Assembly: GCA_002371675.1 (NCBI GenBank)
Contig: DFGE01000027.1
Coordinates: forward strand, 19,533 to 83,532
Source of the DNA: Clostridiales bacterium UBA3758
Lineage (GTDB): Bacteria > Bacillota > Clostridia > Oscillospirales > Oscillospiraceae
Reading direction: 5' to 3'
Length of the DNA stretch: 64,000 nt
Position 1 is the stretch's first letter; each line of letters begins with the position of its first letter. Made by a program: the position numbers and the translations under genes. This document shows positions 40,844 to 48,472 of this stretch, piece after piece. The notes beneath the pieces were generated by a model, which made no database searches, was not told where the DNA came from, and worked only from the letters and a program-made list of their open reading frames with translations.

Positions 40844-41008
40844 CAATATAGCATTTTTCCCGGCGATGCACAAGGGGGGATGCGCCACGGAGCCGACACG
40901 GTGCGGACGGGGGAGTCCCCTCTTCACGTTCAATCTGCGCAAAACAGGGAACTAACGAAGGAGCGCCCTGTTTTGCTTTCCTGCTGCCGACAAAGTGTCG
41001 ACAGCAGG
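40844..41008. repeat. Intergenic hairpins and a dispersed 28-bp repeat
   Basis: No gene is seen. 40909-40922 holds the palindrome GGGGGAGTCCCCTC. 40916-40943 matches 59764-59791 in inverted orientation (26 of 28 bases). Two more hairpins follow: arms AAACAGGG/CCCTGTTT at 40942-40976, and TTTCCTGCTG / CAGCAGGAAA near 40977-41010. Confidence 0.6.
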
Positions 41009-41045
41009 AAAAAGCCATACAGACCGAAGTCTGTATGGCTTTTTC
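41009..41045 (-). terminator. Terminator of the rpmH-acpP run
   Basis: A perfect stem of about 15 bp (AAAAAGCCATACAGA against its complement) around CCGAAG, flanked by A and T tracts; it lies 14 bp beyond the acpP stop. Confidence 0.85.
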
Positions 41046-41058
41046 TTTTGCAGAGAGA

Positions 41059-41286
41059 TTACTGCAGCTTTTCCAGATACTCCACGATGCGGCGCACGGT
41101 GTAAAGCTCCGCGGCGTCCTCGTCGGAAATGGCGATGCCGAAGCTGTCCTCCAGGGACATGATCAGCTCCACGACGTCGAGAGAATCGGCGCCGAGATCG
41201 TCGATCAGGCTGGTGTCCATGGTGATGCTGGCGGGGTCGACCTCAAACTGAGAGGCCAGAGCGCTCTGAACTTTTTCAAAAATCAT
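41059..41286 (-). CDS. acpP: Acyl carrier protein
   Basis: A 75-residue carrier for fatty acid synthesis. The phosphopantetheine attachment serine is Ser35 in DDLGADSLDVVEL. ATG 41286 has GGAGG 8 nt upstream; the longer frame has no homology. It is located 42 bp after jag at the end of the rpmH-rnpA-yidD-yidC-jag series, an unusual neighbour, as acpP usually sits with fab genes or plsX. It may be a second ACP paralogue. Confidence 0.95.
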   Translation of the reverse strand: MIFEKVQSALASQFEVDPASITMDTSLIDDLGADSLDVVELIMSLEDSFGIAISDEDAAELYTVRRIVEYLEKLQ

Positions 41287-41327
41287 GATGTATACCTCCG
41301 ATGTGCTGTGCACGAGCTGGATACGGA

Positions 41328-42245
41328 TCAGGCCCACTCGCGGCTCTGCGGCTTGTTGGACTTGGGGCTCTCGGGCTTGACGTAGGAAACCACGACGCGG
41401 CGGTTGGGCTCAACGCCGGTGGAAGAGGTGGTCACGCCCTCGTAATTCTGCAGAGCGGTGTGGATCACGTGGCGCTCGTAGCTGTTCATGGGCTCGAGAG
41501 CCATGCTGCGCTTGTACTTGAGGACCTTCTCTGCCATCTTGACGGCGAGCTTCGTGAGGGATTCCTCACGCTTGGCGCGGTAGTTCTCCGCGTCGACGCT
41601 GATGTGCATGCGGCGGTCGCTGTCGCGGTTGACGACGTAGTTGGTCAGGTGCTGGATCGCGTCCAGGGTCTCGCCGCGGCGGCCGATGATGGCGCCCGTG
41701 CCGGAGCCGGAGATGCTGACCAGAATGCCGCCGTTATCGCGCGGGCCGATCTCGATCTCGGCCTCGACGCCAAGGTGCTCCATCAGACCCGTGAGGAAGC
41801 TGCGGATCTCGGCGTATTCCGTTTCGGTCTGCCCGGCGGAGGCAGGCGCATCTGCGGGCTTCTCCTTGGGCTTCTCGGGAGCGGCGGGCTTCTCCTTGGG
41901 CTTTTCACTGCGGGCGGGCTTGGGCTGTCTGGCGGGCTTTTCCGCCTGCGGAGCGGGCTTGGACTGCTCGCTCTTTTCGGCGGGCGCCTTGGGCGCCTCG
42001 GGACGGACAGGCTTCGCAGGTTCCTCAACCTTCACCGGCTCGCTCTTGGCGGGCTCGGGCATGCCGTCGTCATAGCTCACGCGCACGATGGCGGGCAGCG
42101 CGCCGATCCCCAGGAAACCGGACTTCGGCATCTGCACGACTTCATAGTTAAAGGAGAGATCGTCCTGGTCCAGACCCAGCTCGTCCAGCGCGGCCTTCAG
42201 GGCCTCGTCTACGCTGCGGGCGGATTTTTCCAAAGATTTCTTCAT
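41328..42245 (-). CDS. jag: RNA-binding protein Jag (KhpB)
   Basis: A 305-residue RNA-binding protein found next to yidC in Gram-positive bacteria and linked to cell-elongation control. Jag_N domain (1-50, ending GFLGIGALP), then a long Pro/Lys/Glu/Ala linker (about 65-135, with repeated KPKEKPA), a KH domain with the GRRGETLDAIQHL motif, and a C-terminal R3H domain (MNSYERHVIHTAL). The linker is longer than in Bacillus. It lies 21 bp after yidC. Confidence 0.95.
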   Translation of the reverse strand: MKKSLEKSARSVDEALKAALDELGLDQDDLSFNYEVVQMPKSGFLGIGALPAIVRVSYDDGMPEPAKSEPVKVEEPAKPVRPEAPKAPAEKSEQSKPAPQAEKPARQPKPARSEKPKEKPAAPEKPKEKPADAPASAGQTETEYAEIRSFLTGLMEHLGVEAEIEIGPRDNGGILVSISGSGTGAIIGRRGETLDAIQHLTNYVVNRDSDRRMHISVDAENYRAKREESLTKLAVKMAEKVLKYKRSMALEPMNSYERHVIHTALQNYEGVTTSSTGVEPNRRVVVSYVKPESPKSNKPQSREWA

Positions 42246-42266
42246 GTTGCGATACTCCTGTGTGTA

Positions 42267-43616
42267 TTACTCGTTGACGGACTCTTCCGCCGCTTCGACA
42301 GCCTCGACGCTCTCCTCCGCCGCTTCTTCCACGGCGGCGGCAGCGACGACGTCGTCCGCGACGCTCTCGTCGATGGCCTCTGCGCCCTCAGACGCCAGCG
42401 CGGCGGCCTCGGTGGCCTCCTCGGCGGTCTCGGGATGCTCGTAGCGGTCGGGCACGTAGGCGCGGCCGCGGGCATAGCGGCGGTTGCCCACCTGTGAGGC
42501 GGGCTTTTCCTGCTCCTGGATGCCCAGGCGCTCGCGGCGGGCGGCGCGTTCGGCGCGGTCGAGAGCGGCCTTGCGCTCGTCGGACTTCTGCTTTTCGCTG
42601 GCGCGCTGCTTCTTCTTGCTGGTGTTGGCGTTGACCTCGGTCTTGCCCTCGGCCTTGAGCCGCTCGGTCTCCAGGCGCTTTTCCTCGAGCTCCTTTTCAC
42701 GCGCGGAGCGGGAGGCGGCGCGCTCGGCATCTTCCTTGTCGAGCTGTTTCTTGTAAATGCCGGTGAGGATCAGGTCACGCACCATGCCGAAAACGCTGTT
42801 GGCGATCCAGTAGATACCCATGGCGGCGGGCATGATGAAGCAGAACCAGACGCTCATCAGGGGCATCATGAGGTTCATGGTCTTCATCTGCGCGGCAGCC
42901 TGCTCGGTGCCGCCGGCGGTGGGGTTGGTCTTCTGGCTGACGGTCATGCTCAGGTAGGAGAAGCCTGCCGAGATAAAGGGGATCAGGAACAGACCGAGGG
43001 CGGCCCAGGTATAGGGGCCGTTCCAAAGCGTCGAGATCTGCGGCTGGGAGCCGAGATTGAGGCCGAGAAAGCTGAAGTCGATGTCCAGGACCTTTTCCCA
43101 GCCCTCGGTGGAGCGGAGCGCGGCGTTGACCGCGTCCCAGTTGTTGTGCACCAGATCGGTCAGCAGGATTTCCTTGTAGGCCTGCATGCGCGCGGAGAGG
43201 TTGGCGATCTCATCCGGGAAATAGCCCTCGATGGCGGAAAGCACCTCCTGGGAGGCGAACATCATGCGCGTGATGGGCTGGCGGATGACGCTGTAGAGTG
43301 CGATGAGGATGGGGAAGGGGATCAGAGACCAGAGGCAGCCGGACATGGGGTTCACGCCCTCTTCCCGGTAGAGCTTCTGCATCTCCTCGTTGAGCTTCTG
43401 CTGGTTGCCCTCGTGCCTGCGCTGCAGCTCCTGGATCTTAGGCTGCAGACGGGTGGAGTGCATCATGCTCTTCTTGCTCTTGGCCATGAAAGGGGTGAGC
43501 ACCAGGTTCACGACCAGCGCGAAGAGGATGACCGCAACGCCGTAGTTCCCGGTCAGCTCATAGAGCCAGACCATCAGCTTGGCGAAGGGCCAGGTGATGA
43601 TTTCCCATAAAGACAT
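42267..43616 (-). CDS. yidC: Membrane protein insertase YidC
   Basis: A 449-residue insertase of the Oxa1/YidC family, Gram-positive type, without the large periplasmic domain. The helices include YGVAVILFALVVNLVLTPF and NPMSGCLWSLIPFPILIALY; the conserved cytoplasmic hairpin KSMMHSTRLQPKIQELQ is present. The N-terminal lipobox of Bacillus SpoIIIJ is absent. After the last helix (about 300) a long charged tail, rich in Lys then Glu/Ala, may bind ribosomes. It is in the usual order after yidD. Confidence 0.95.
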   Translation of the reverse strand: MSLWEIITWPFAKLMVWLYELTGNYGVAVILFALVVNLVLTPFMAKSKKSMMHSTRLQPKIQELQRRHEGNQQKLNEEMQKLYREEGVNPMSGCLWSLIPFPILIALYSVIRQPITRMMFASQEVLSAIEGYFPDEIANLSARMQAYKEILLTDLVHNNWDAVNAALRSTEGWEKVLDIDFSFLGLNLGSQPQISTLWNGPYTWAALGLFLIPFISAGFSYLSMTVSQKTNPTAGGTEQAAAQMKTMNLMMPLMSVWFCFIMPAAMGIYWIANSVFGMVRDLILTGIYKKQLDKEDAERAASRSAREKELEEKRLETERLKAEGKTEVNANTSKKKQRASEKQKSDERKAALDRAERAARRERLGIQEQEKPASQVGNRRYARGRAYVPDRYEHPETAEEATEAAALASEGAEAIDESVADDVVAAAAVEEAAEESVEAVEAAEESVNE

Positions 43617-43655
43617 AACATTTCTCCTTGTGTTTCTTTTGGGATGCCCCCTCTG

Positions 43656-43874
43656 TCAGGGGACGGGGTCGAAAAAGCCGCGCTTTCCTTTATAAAAAGG
43701 ATGACAGCAGCTGATCCGCCGGAGAGCCAGCCAGCCGCCCTTGAGGGCGCCGTATTTTTCGATGGCTTCCAGCGCGTATTGCGAGCAGGTGGGGGTAAAG
43801 CGGCAGCAGGGAGGCCGCGCGGGGGAGATGTGCCGCTGATAAAAGCGGATGGCGGCGAGAAGCAGCTTCTTCAT
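43656..43874 (-). CDS. yidD: Membrane protein insertion efficiency factor YidD
   Basis: A 72-residue member of the YidD family with the invariant pattern YQRHISPARPPCCRFTPTCS, then YALEAIEKYG and CCHPFYKG. It overlaps the rnpA stop by 4 bp (ATGA), as in most Firmicutes. The cysteine pattern is complete. Confidence 0.96.
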   Translation of the reverse strand: MKKLLLAAIRFYQRHISPARPPCCRFTPTCSQYALEAIEKYGALKGGWLALRRISCCHPFYKGKRGFFDPVP

Positions 43875-44218
43875 GCCTCCGCCTCCTCAAGCAGCCCCAG
43901 CTTTCCGCAGGCGGAGAGATAGGCCGCCTCGAGCTGATGAAAGTCGGCATGCACGCTGCGTGCGCGGGCGACGAGCACCAGGTCGTAGCCGGACTTCAGC
44001 TTCGGCGTGTTGAGGCGCACGATCTCACGCAGACGGCGCCGCACCCGGTTGCGCACCACGGCGTGACCGAGCTTGACGGAAACGGTGTAGCCCAGACGGT
44101 TGACGCCGCCGCGGTTTTTGCGGCAGTAGACCACCAGGAAGGGCGTCACAGCGCTCTTTCCCTTGGCGTAAAGCCGCCGGAAATCGCTGTTCTTTTTTAG
44201 CGTGAATTGGCCTTTCAA
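43871..44218 (-). CDS. rnpA: Ribonuclease P protein component
   Basis: A 115-residue protein subunit of RNase P, needed for tRNA 5' maturation. The RNR motif is in KLGHAVVRNRVRRRLREIVR, preceded by FTLKKNSDFRRLYAKGKS, the family N-terminus. I place the start at TTG 44218, 6 nt after GAGGTG, rather than at GTG 44227, which is itself part of that site. It is followed by the overlapping yidD and preceded by rpmH. Confidence 0.95.
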   Translation of the reverse strand: MKGQFTLKKNSDFRRLYAKGKSAVTPFLVVYCRKNRGGVNRLGYTVSVKLGHAVVRNRVRRRLREIVRLNTPKLKSGYDLVLVARARSVHADFHQLEAAYLSACGKLGLLEEAEA

Positions 44219-44304
44219 GACAAGCACCTCAAGGGCGGATCGCTCCGCCCTGAAAAAAGTATGAAACGAGAATGCCCCACGGCCTGCTCATGCGGGGGAC
44301 GAGA

Positions 44305-44439
44305 TCAGACGCTGAGCTTGGCTCTGCCCTTGGCTCTGCGGCGGGAGAGGACCTTGCGGCCGTTGGCCGTGGACATCCGCTGACGGAAGCCGTGCACTTT
44401 CTGACGCTGACGCTTTTTGGGCTGGTAGGTACGAAGCAT
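44305..44439 (-). CDS. rpmH: 50S ribosomal protein L34
   Basis: A 44-residue highly basic protein: MLRTYQPKKRQRQKVHGFRQ, then RMSTANGRKVLSRRRAKGR and KLSV. It is too short for many ORF screens but unmistakable. AAAGGAG lies 8 nt before the ATG. A strong promoter is 93 bp upstream. Normally dnaA and oriC are divergent from rpmH; here thiT is upstream in the same direction instead. Confidence 0.98.
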   Translation of the reverse strand: MLRTYQPKKRQRQKVHGFRQRMSTANGRKVLSRRRAKGRAKLSV

Positions 44440-44501
44440 GGTTGTTTCTCCTTTCTGGATTGATACTCAACATCCGGGAGACCCGGAAGTAGTTGACAAT
44501 A

Positions 44502-44530
44502 GCCACTCGGCGGCAAGGCCGCCGAGTGGC
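44502..44530 (-). repeat. Hairpin at the 5' end of the rpmH transcript
   Basis: A 12-bp perfect inverted repeat with core CACTCGGCGG / CCGCCGAGTG, extending outward by AATA/TATT into the -10 box of the rpmH promoter. It may protect the mRNA 5' end or form a roadblock for thiT read-through. Confidence 0.6.
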
Positions 44531-44531
44531 T

Positions 44532-44561
44532 ATTATAGCTTAGATAGTGTCAATCTGTCAA
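44532..44561 (-). promoter_or_regulatory. Promoter of the rpmH operon
   Basis: On the minus strand, TTGACA (44561-44556), an 18-bp spacer and TATAAT (44537-44532): both boxes are perfect consensus. Confidence 0.88.
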
Positions 44562-44594
44562 CAAAAACTTCCTGACGGCTTTCCGCCGCTGCGC

Positions 44595-45155
44595 TCAGAC
44601 CGCCTTCAGATCCTCGCCGCGGAAGAACTTGCCCAGGGGCTTGTAGAGCAGCGCGAAGACCACGACGGTGATGAGGATGTTCGGCAGCATGTAGGCGAGG
44701 TTATAGAGCAGGGAATAGAACCAGGGGCTGTGCATGCTCATGCCGAAGAACTGCTCGGGCATGTATTCCGCCCAGACCGTGGCGCCCACGACGTAGTGCA
44801 CGAGGAAGCGGGCGAAGCCGGCGATCAGCGAGCCGGTGAAGACACCGGCCTTTGTGCGCTTGACGAGACCCGCGAGACCCAGCACGGTGAAGGCGAGCAG
44901 ATAGTCGCCGATGATGGACTGCCAGCCGATGGCGAAGCCTCCGTCAAAGGTGAACTGCAGCACGCCGAAGACGAAGCCCGCCAGCAGGCCGGGCCCGAGA
45001 CCCCAGCGCACGGCGTAGAGCACCAGCGGAATCATCGACAGCACCACCGAGCCGCCCCAGGGCATTTCCCAGAGCTTGATAAAGCTCAGCACTTCTGCCA
45101 CGGCCACGAACAGAGCGCCCTCGGTCAGGGCGCGGAGGGTGAGATTTTTCTTCAT
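44595..45155 (-). CDS. thiT: Thiamine ECF transporter S-component ThiT
   Basis: Substrate-binding membrane subunit for thiamine uptake, 186 residues with six helices. The motifs WEMPWGGSVVLSMIPL, AVRWGLGPGLLAGFVFG and the aromatic stretch VGATVWAEYMPEQFF fit ThiT. A TPP riboswitch immediately upstream confirms thiamine specificity. It would share the ECF ATPase/EcfT module encoded elsewhere. GGGAGG lies 9 nt before the ATG. Confidence 0.95.
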   Translation of the reverse strand: MKKNLTLRALTEGALFVAVAEVLSFIKLWEMPWGGSVVLSMIPLVLYAVRWGLGPGLLAGFVFGVLQFTFDGGFAIGWQSIIGDYLLAFTVLGLAGLVKRTKAGVFTGSLIAGFARFLVHYVVGATVWAEYMPEQFFGMSMHSPWFYSLLYNLAYMLPNILITVVVFALLYKPLGKFFRGEDLKAV

Positions 45156-45248
45156 AATGCTTTCCTCCCAAAATGATTTGCGGAGAAGGCTCTGGGCTGA
45201 GAAAACCGCAGGCCCGTTACAAAACGAACCTGCGGCACACTGCAAAGT

Positions 45249-45340
45249 CGGATTCCTACGCCGGCATTACCCGGATCAGGTTCGATGGTTTCAGAATGTT
45301 TTGCCATTCCGTCTCAGCCGGGACTACCCAGCTCCCATGA
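45249..45340 (-). promoter_or_regulatory. TPP (THI-box) riboswitch
   Basis: On the minus strand the conserved pieces occur in order: GGGAGCTGGGTAGTCCCGGC, CTGAGACGG, then GAACCTGATC, GGGTAATGCC and GCGTAGGAATCC. It controls thiT, 94 bp downstream. No strong terminator is seen after it, so control may be by translation. Confidence 0.96.
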
Positions 45341-45372
45341 TGAAATTGTCCCCGGTTATCCGGGCTGCTTGC

Positions 45373-45401
45373 ATTGTAACCCGGCGCCGGCGCATTGTCA
45401 A
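45373..45401 (-). promoter_or_regulatory. Promoter of the TPP riboswitch-thiT transcript
   Basis: On the minus strand, TTGACA (45401-45396), a 17-bp spacer and TACAAT (45378-45373). The -35 box overlaps the last codon of galU. Confidence 0.85.
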
Positions 45402-46279
45402 GAATTTTTAAGGATCTCCGCCTTGTCGATGATGAACTGCCTCAGCCATTCGCCCGCCTCCTTGTTCTGGAGCGCGAAGTCGATGATCGACTCAAGGTAG
45501 CCCTTGAGGTTGCCGGTGTCATAGCGGCGGCCCTCAAAGTCCACAGCGCACATCTTCTCGTGGTGCACGAGCTCCTTCATGCCGTCGGTGAGCTGGATCT
45601 CGTTGTTGCGGCCGGGGGCGGTGTGCTCGAGGATGTCAAAGATCGAGGGGGTCAGGACGTAACGGCCGAGGATAGCGTAATCCGAGAGCTTTTCAGCCAG
45701 GGTCGGCTTCTCGTTCATATCGCTGATACGATAGACGCGCTCGGAGAGCTTCTCCTCGAGCTTGACGGAGGAGTATTTGACGATCAGCTCGTCCGGCACC
45801 TGGCGAACGGCGATGGCGCTGCAATCGTTGGCCTCCGCAGCCTCCACAAGCTGCTTGAGCACGGGCTTTTTGCTGAGCATGATATCGTCGCCCAGCAGCA
45901 CGCCGAAGGGCTCGTCGCCGACGAAGTTCTTGGCGCGCCAGATGGCGTGCCCCAGACCCTTGGTCTCCTTCTGGCGAACAAAATACACGTCCGCCATGTC
46001 GGCCACGGCGCGCACGGTGCGCGCCTCCTCGAGCTTGCCGTCCGCGATCAGGCGGTCTTCGAGGTCGGGCGCGTAGTCAAAATAATCCTCAATGGGGGAC
46101 TTGCCGCGGTTGGTGATGATGAGGATCTGCTCGACGCCCGCAGCGACGGCCTCCTCCACGATGTACTGGATCACGGGCTTGTCGACCAGCGGCAGCATCT
46201 CCTTGGGGATGCTCTTGGTGTTGGGCAGCAGGCGGGTACCCAGACCCGCCGCGGGGATGATGGCTTTTCGAACGCGCAT
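45398..46279 (-). CDS. galU: UTP--glucose-1-phosphate uridylyltransferase
   Basis: Makes UDP-glucose for cell-surface glycans and glycolipids. The 293-residue protein has IPAAGLGTRLLPNTKSIPKEM (nucleotidyltransferase signature), VDKPVIQYIVEEAV, GLGHAIWRAKNFVG, VLLGDDIM (metal Asp) and RYDTGNLKGYLES. It lies 35 bp after queT, so it may be co-transcribed with it. The ribosome site AAGGAG lies 5-6 nt before the ATG. Confidence 0.95.
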   Translation of the reverse strand: MRVRKAIIPAAGLGTRLLPNTKSIPKEMLPLVDKPVIQYIVEEAVAAGVEQILIITNRGKSPIEDYFDYAPDLEDRLIADGKLEEARTVRAVADMADVYFVRQKETKGLGHAIWRAKNFVGDEPFGVLLGDDIMLSKKPVLKQLVEAAEANDCSAIAVRQVPDELIVKYSSVKLEEKLSERVYRISDMNEKPTLAEKLSDYAILGRYVLTPSIFDILEHTAPGRNNEIQLTDGMKELVHHEKMCAVDFEGRRYDTGNLKGYLESIIDFALQNKEAGEWLRQFIIDKAEILKNS

Positions 46280-46314
46280 GATGAGCTCCTTTCACCCCGC
46301 ATCCCGCGGGGGCT

Positions 46315-46860
46315 TCAAGTCTTATTGAAACGCTCGATGAATTCGCGGATGACCTTGATTTTCGGCAGCTGCCGCAGCAGCGTATAGCCGATGAGATACA
46401 GAACGCCCGCCTCGCCGAGACCGACGGTCAGGGCGTTGAAGCCGTAGGAGGCCAGGGGATCGTTCGGAAATTCCTGGAACTGATAGCCCCAGGTGAGCAC
46501 CGCGCCGACGATGACGGCGTTGAAGAGCACCGGCATCAGGCAGCCCAGCAGTCTGTTCCTGACCGTGTTGCCCCTCTTGCCGAACCAGGCGGTGAGCAGC
46601 GCGGCCAGCAGGGTGGCCAGGGAGCCGAAGACAATGTCCAGGACGCTGCCGGTGTAGAGATTTGCGAGAATGCAGCCGGCAAAGACGGCCCAGACGGTGC
46701 CGGGCATCAGGAAAGGCAGGGCTGTGAGCGCTTCGCTGACGCGGAATTGGACGGGACCGTAGCTGATGGGAGCCAGGACGACGGTGAGGGCCGCGTAGGC
46801 GGCGGCGACCACGGCCATAACGGTCAGACGAAATGCGGTGCTGGATTTTTGCTTGTTCAT
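46315..46860 (-). CDS. queT: QueT-family ECF transporter S-component
   Basis: A 181-residue membrane protein with about six helices. The motif LTVVLAPISYGPVQFRVSEALTALPF is typical of the QueT family, thought to import queuosine precursors such as preQ0/preQ1. The gene for QueH is directly upstream, supporting a queuosine role. ATG 46860 is chosen; GGAGG lies 11 nt upstream, slightly far. The 125-nt leader before it is structured and may be a preQ1 riboswitch. Confidence 0.88.
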   Translation of the reverse strand: MNKQKSSTAFRLTVMAVVAAAYAALTVVLAPISYGPVQFRVSEALTALPFLMPGTVWAVFAGCILANLYTGSVLDIVFGSLATLLAALLTAWFGKRGNTVRNRLLGCLMPVLFNAVIVGAVLTWGYQFQEFPNDPLASYGFNALTVGLGEAGVLYLIGYTLLRQLPKIKVIREFIERFNKT

Positions 46861-46866
46861 GTTGGG

Positions 46867-46985
46867 GGTGACCTCCATTTTTTATTTTGCCAACGGAGGA
46901 AACCACCGGAATGCAAGCCGCATGAGCGGCTCCATTTTTTGGTTCGACCGTTGGGTCAAAGCTGGGTGTGGAAACCAGCTTTTAT
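46867..46985 (-). promoter_or_regulatory. Structured leader of queT, candidate preQ1-class riboswitch
   Basis: On the minus strand: a hairpin AAAGCTGG/CCAGCTTT (46982-46975 with 46965-46958), then an outer 7-bp stem CCAACGG/CCGTTGG (46954-46948 with 46896-46890). The outer stem encloses a 6-bp hairpin (46931-46926 with 46921-46916). The CCTCC at 46901-46897 could also pair with the GGAGG ribosome site at 46876-46872. Its position before queT suggests preQ1 sensing, perhaps class III, but I cannot match a consensus from memory. Confidence 0.45.
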
Positions 46986-47009
46986 ACAGTTTTATCGCGC
47001 GGCGGTTCC

Positions 47010-47642
47010 TCAGGGCGTTTCCGCCGGCTCTTTTTCCTCCCGCTTGTGCAGGGAATACTCGCAGCCGCAGTAGAGCTGCTGATAGATGCCGTGCTCGTTT
47101 GCCAGGTCCCGGGAGCGCATCTCCCGCCCCTGCTTTTTGAAATCCGACGGAAGCCAGGCGACGCCCGCCGCACGGCCGATCTCCTCGCCCAGGGCGTTGA
47201 TGCGCTTTTCGTCCTTGTGCCGGGAGAGGGTCAGGGTGGTGCAGAAATACTCGTAGCCGTAGTGCGCGGCGAGCCGCGCCGTCTCCAGCAGGCGCAGGCG
47301 GAAGCATTCGGTGCAGCGCGCGCCGCCCTCCGGTTCCTGCTCAAGACCCTTGACGCGCTTGTCGTAGTCCTCGTGCTTCCAGGGCTCGGCCAGGACTTCG
47401 ACCCGGTCGGCAAGCCCCATCTTCTCGATCATCTCCACCAGCGCACGGAAGCGGCGGTCAAATTCCGCCTGCGGGTAGAGATTGGGGTTATACCACAGCA
47501 CCGTCACGTCGAAATACTGCGTCAGATACTCCAGCACCGCGCCGGAGCAGACGCCGCAGCAGGCGTGCAGCAGCACGCGAGGGCGTCTGCCGCCCGCTTT
47601 CTGGATGATACGGTCCAGTTCCTTCTGATAATTCCGATTCAT
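47010..47642 (-). CDS. queH: Epoxyqueuosine reductase QueH
   Basis: Cobalamin-independent enzyme for the last step of queuosine synthesis in tRNA (DUF208 family), 210 residues. The motif LLHACCGVCSG has the adjacent cysteines, and CTECFRLRL plus the C-terminal YCGCEYS supply others that bind the iron-sulfur cluster. ATG 47642 is preferred because homology begins there (MNRNYQKELDR); neither it nor the start at 47675 has an obvious ribosome site. It is followed by queT. Confidence 0.93.
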   Translation of the reverse strand: MNRNYQKELDRIIQKAGGRRPRVLLHACCGVCSGAVLEYLTQYFDVTVLWYNPNLYPQAEFDRRFRALVEMIEKMGLADRVEVLAEPWKHEDYDKRVKGLEQEPEGGARCTECFRLRLLETARLAAHYGYEYFCTTLTLSRHKDEKRINALGEEIGRAAGVAWLPSDFKKQGREMRSRDLANEHGIYQQLYCGCEYSLHKREEKEPAETP

Positions 47643-47655
47643 AGTACTATTGAAT

Positions 47656-47771
47656 ATACCATAGACGCGAAGCATCTATGGTATAATTTGTCATGTTTTT
47701 CGGTTGCCGCGCCAGCGGCGAGAAAAACGACTGAAATAAAGTATAATAACCACCTTACGGTTATTATACCA
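47656..47771 (-). promoter_or_regulatory. queH upstream region with repeated CTATGGTATA boxes
   Basis: On the minus strand an extended -10 TGGTATAAT lies at 47771-47763 without a good -35. Downstream is a perfect 10-bp hairpin with arms ATACCATAGA / TCTATGGTAT (47656-47684), which repeats the same CTATGGTAT word. A further AATAACC/GGTTATT inverted repeat overlaps the start region near 47744-47765. It may be an operator array. Confidence 0.45.
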
Positions 47772-47922
47772 TAGTCTTTCAGAAAAAGCTACAGGGATTG
47801 GAAGCAAATCTGCGGCGGGGGACAAAAAAAGATGCTCCTCCTCCGCCTTGACGGAGCGGCGGCGCTGTACTATTATATTATTATTGAAATTCTGAAAACA
47901 CCGGATCACAGGGGAGGACACC

Positions 47923-48420
47923 ATGGACAACCGCACCAATAAACAGAATTACTACCTGGATATCGCCGATTCCGTGCTCGAGCGCTCCACCTGTCTGCGC
48001 CGGAAGTACGGCGCCATCATCGTGCGCAACGACGAGATCATCTCCACCGGCTACAACGGCGCGCCGCGCGGCCGCCGCAACTGCTCCGATCTCGGCTACT
48101 GCACGCGCGAGAACCTCCACGTGCCCCGCGGCGAGCGCTATGAGCTCTGCCGCAGCGTCCACGCCGAGGCCAACGCCATCATCTCCGCCCCCCGGCGCGA
48201 CATGATCGGCGCGACCATCTACCTCGTCGGGCGCGATGCGAAGACCAACGAGCTGCTCTCCGACGCCATGAGCTGCTCGATGTGCAAGCGGCAGATCATC
48301 AACGCCGGCATCGACCGCGTGGTGATCCGCGTCTCTCCCAGCGAGTACCGCACCATCCCGGTCTCGGACTGGGTCGAGAACGACGATTCCATCATTGTTG
48401 ACCCCTCCCTGCTGAGCTGA
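47923..48420 (+). CDS. Deoxycytidylate (dCMP) deaminase family protein
   Basis: Zinc-dependent deaminase that converts dCMP to dUMP in the route to dTTP. The 165-residue protein has the His80-Ala-Glu82 (SVHAEANAI) and Cys118-x2-Cys121 (SCSMCKR) zinc and catalytic residues, and GYNGAPRG, the substrate-binding segment. A stretch GYCTRENLHVPRGERYELC provides additional Cys/His seen in ComEB-like members. GGGGAGG lies 6 nt before the ATG. It heads a three-gene plus-strand group. Confidence 0.93.
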   Translation: MDNRTNKQNYYLDIADSVLERSTCLRRKYGAIIVRNDEIISTGYNGAPRGRRNCSDLGYCTRENLHVPRGERYELCRSVHAEANAIISAPRRDMIGATIYLVGRDAKTNELLSDAMSCSMCKRQIINAGIDRVVIRVSPSEYRTIPVSDWVENDDSIIVDPSLLS

Positions 48421-48472
48421 TTGCTGAATCATCTATTTTTATAAGTTTTATAAGGAAAAGGAGCGAAAAACC

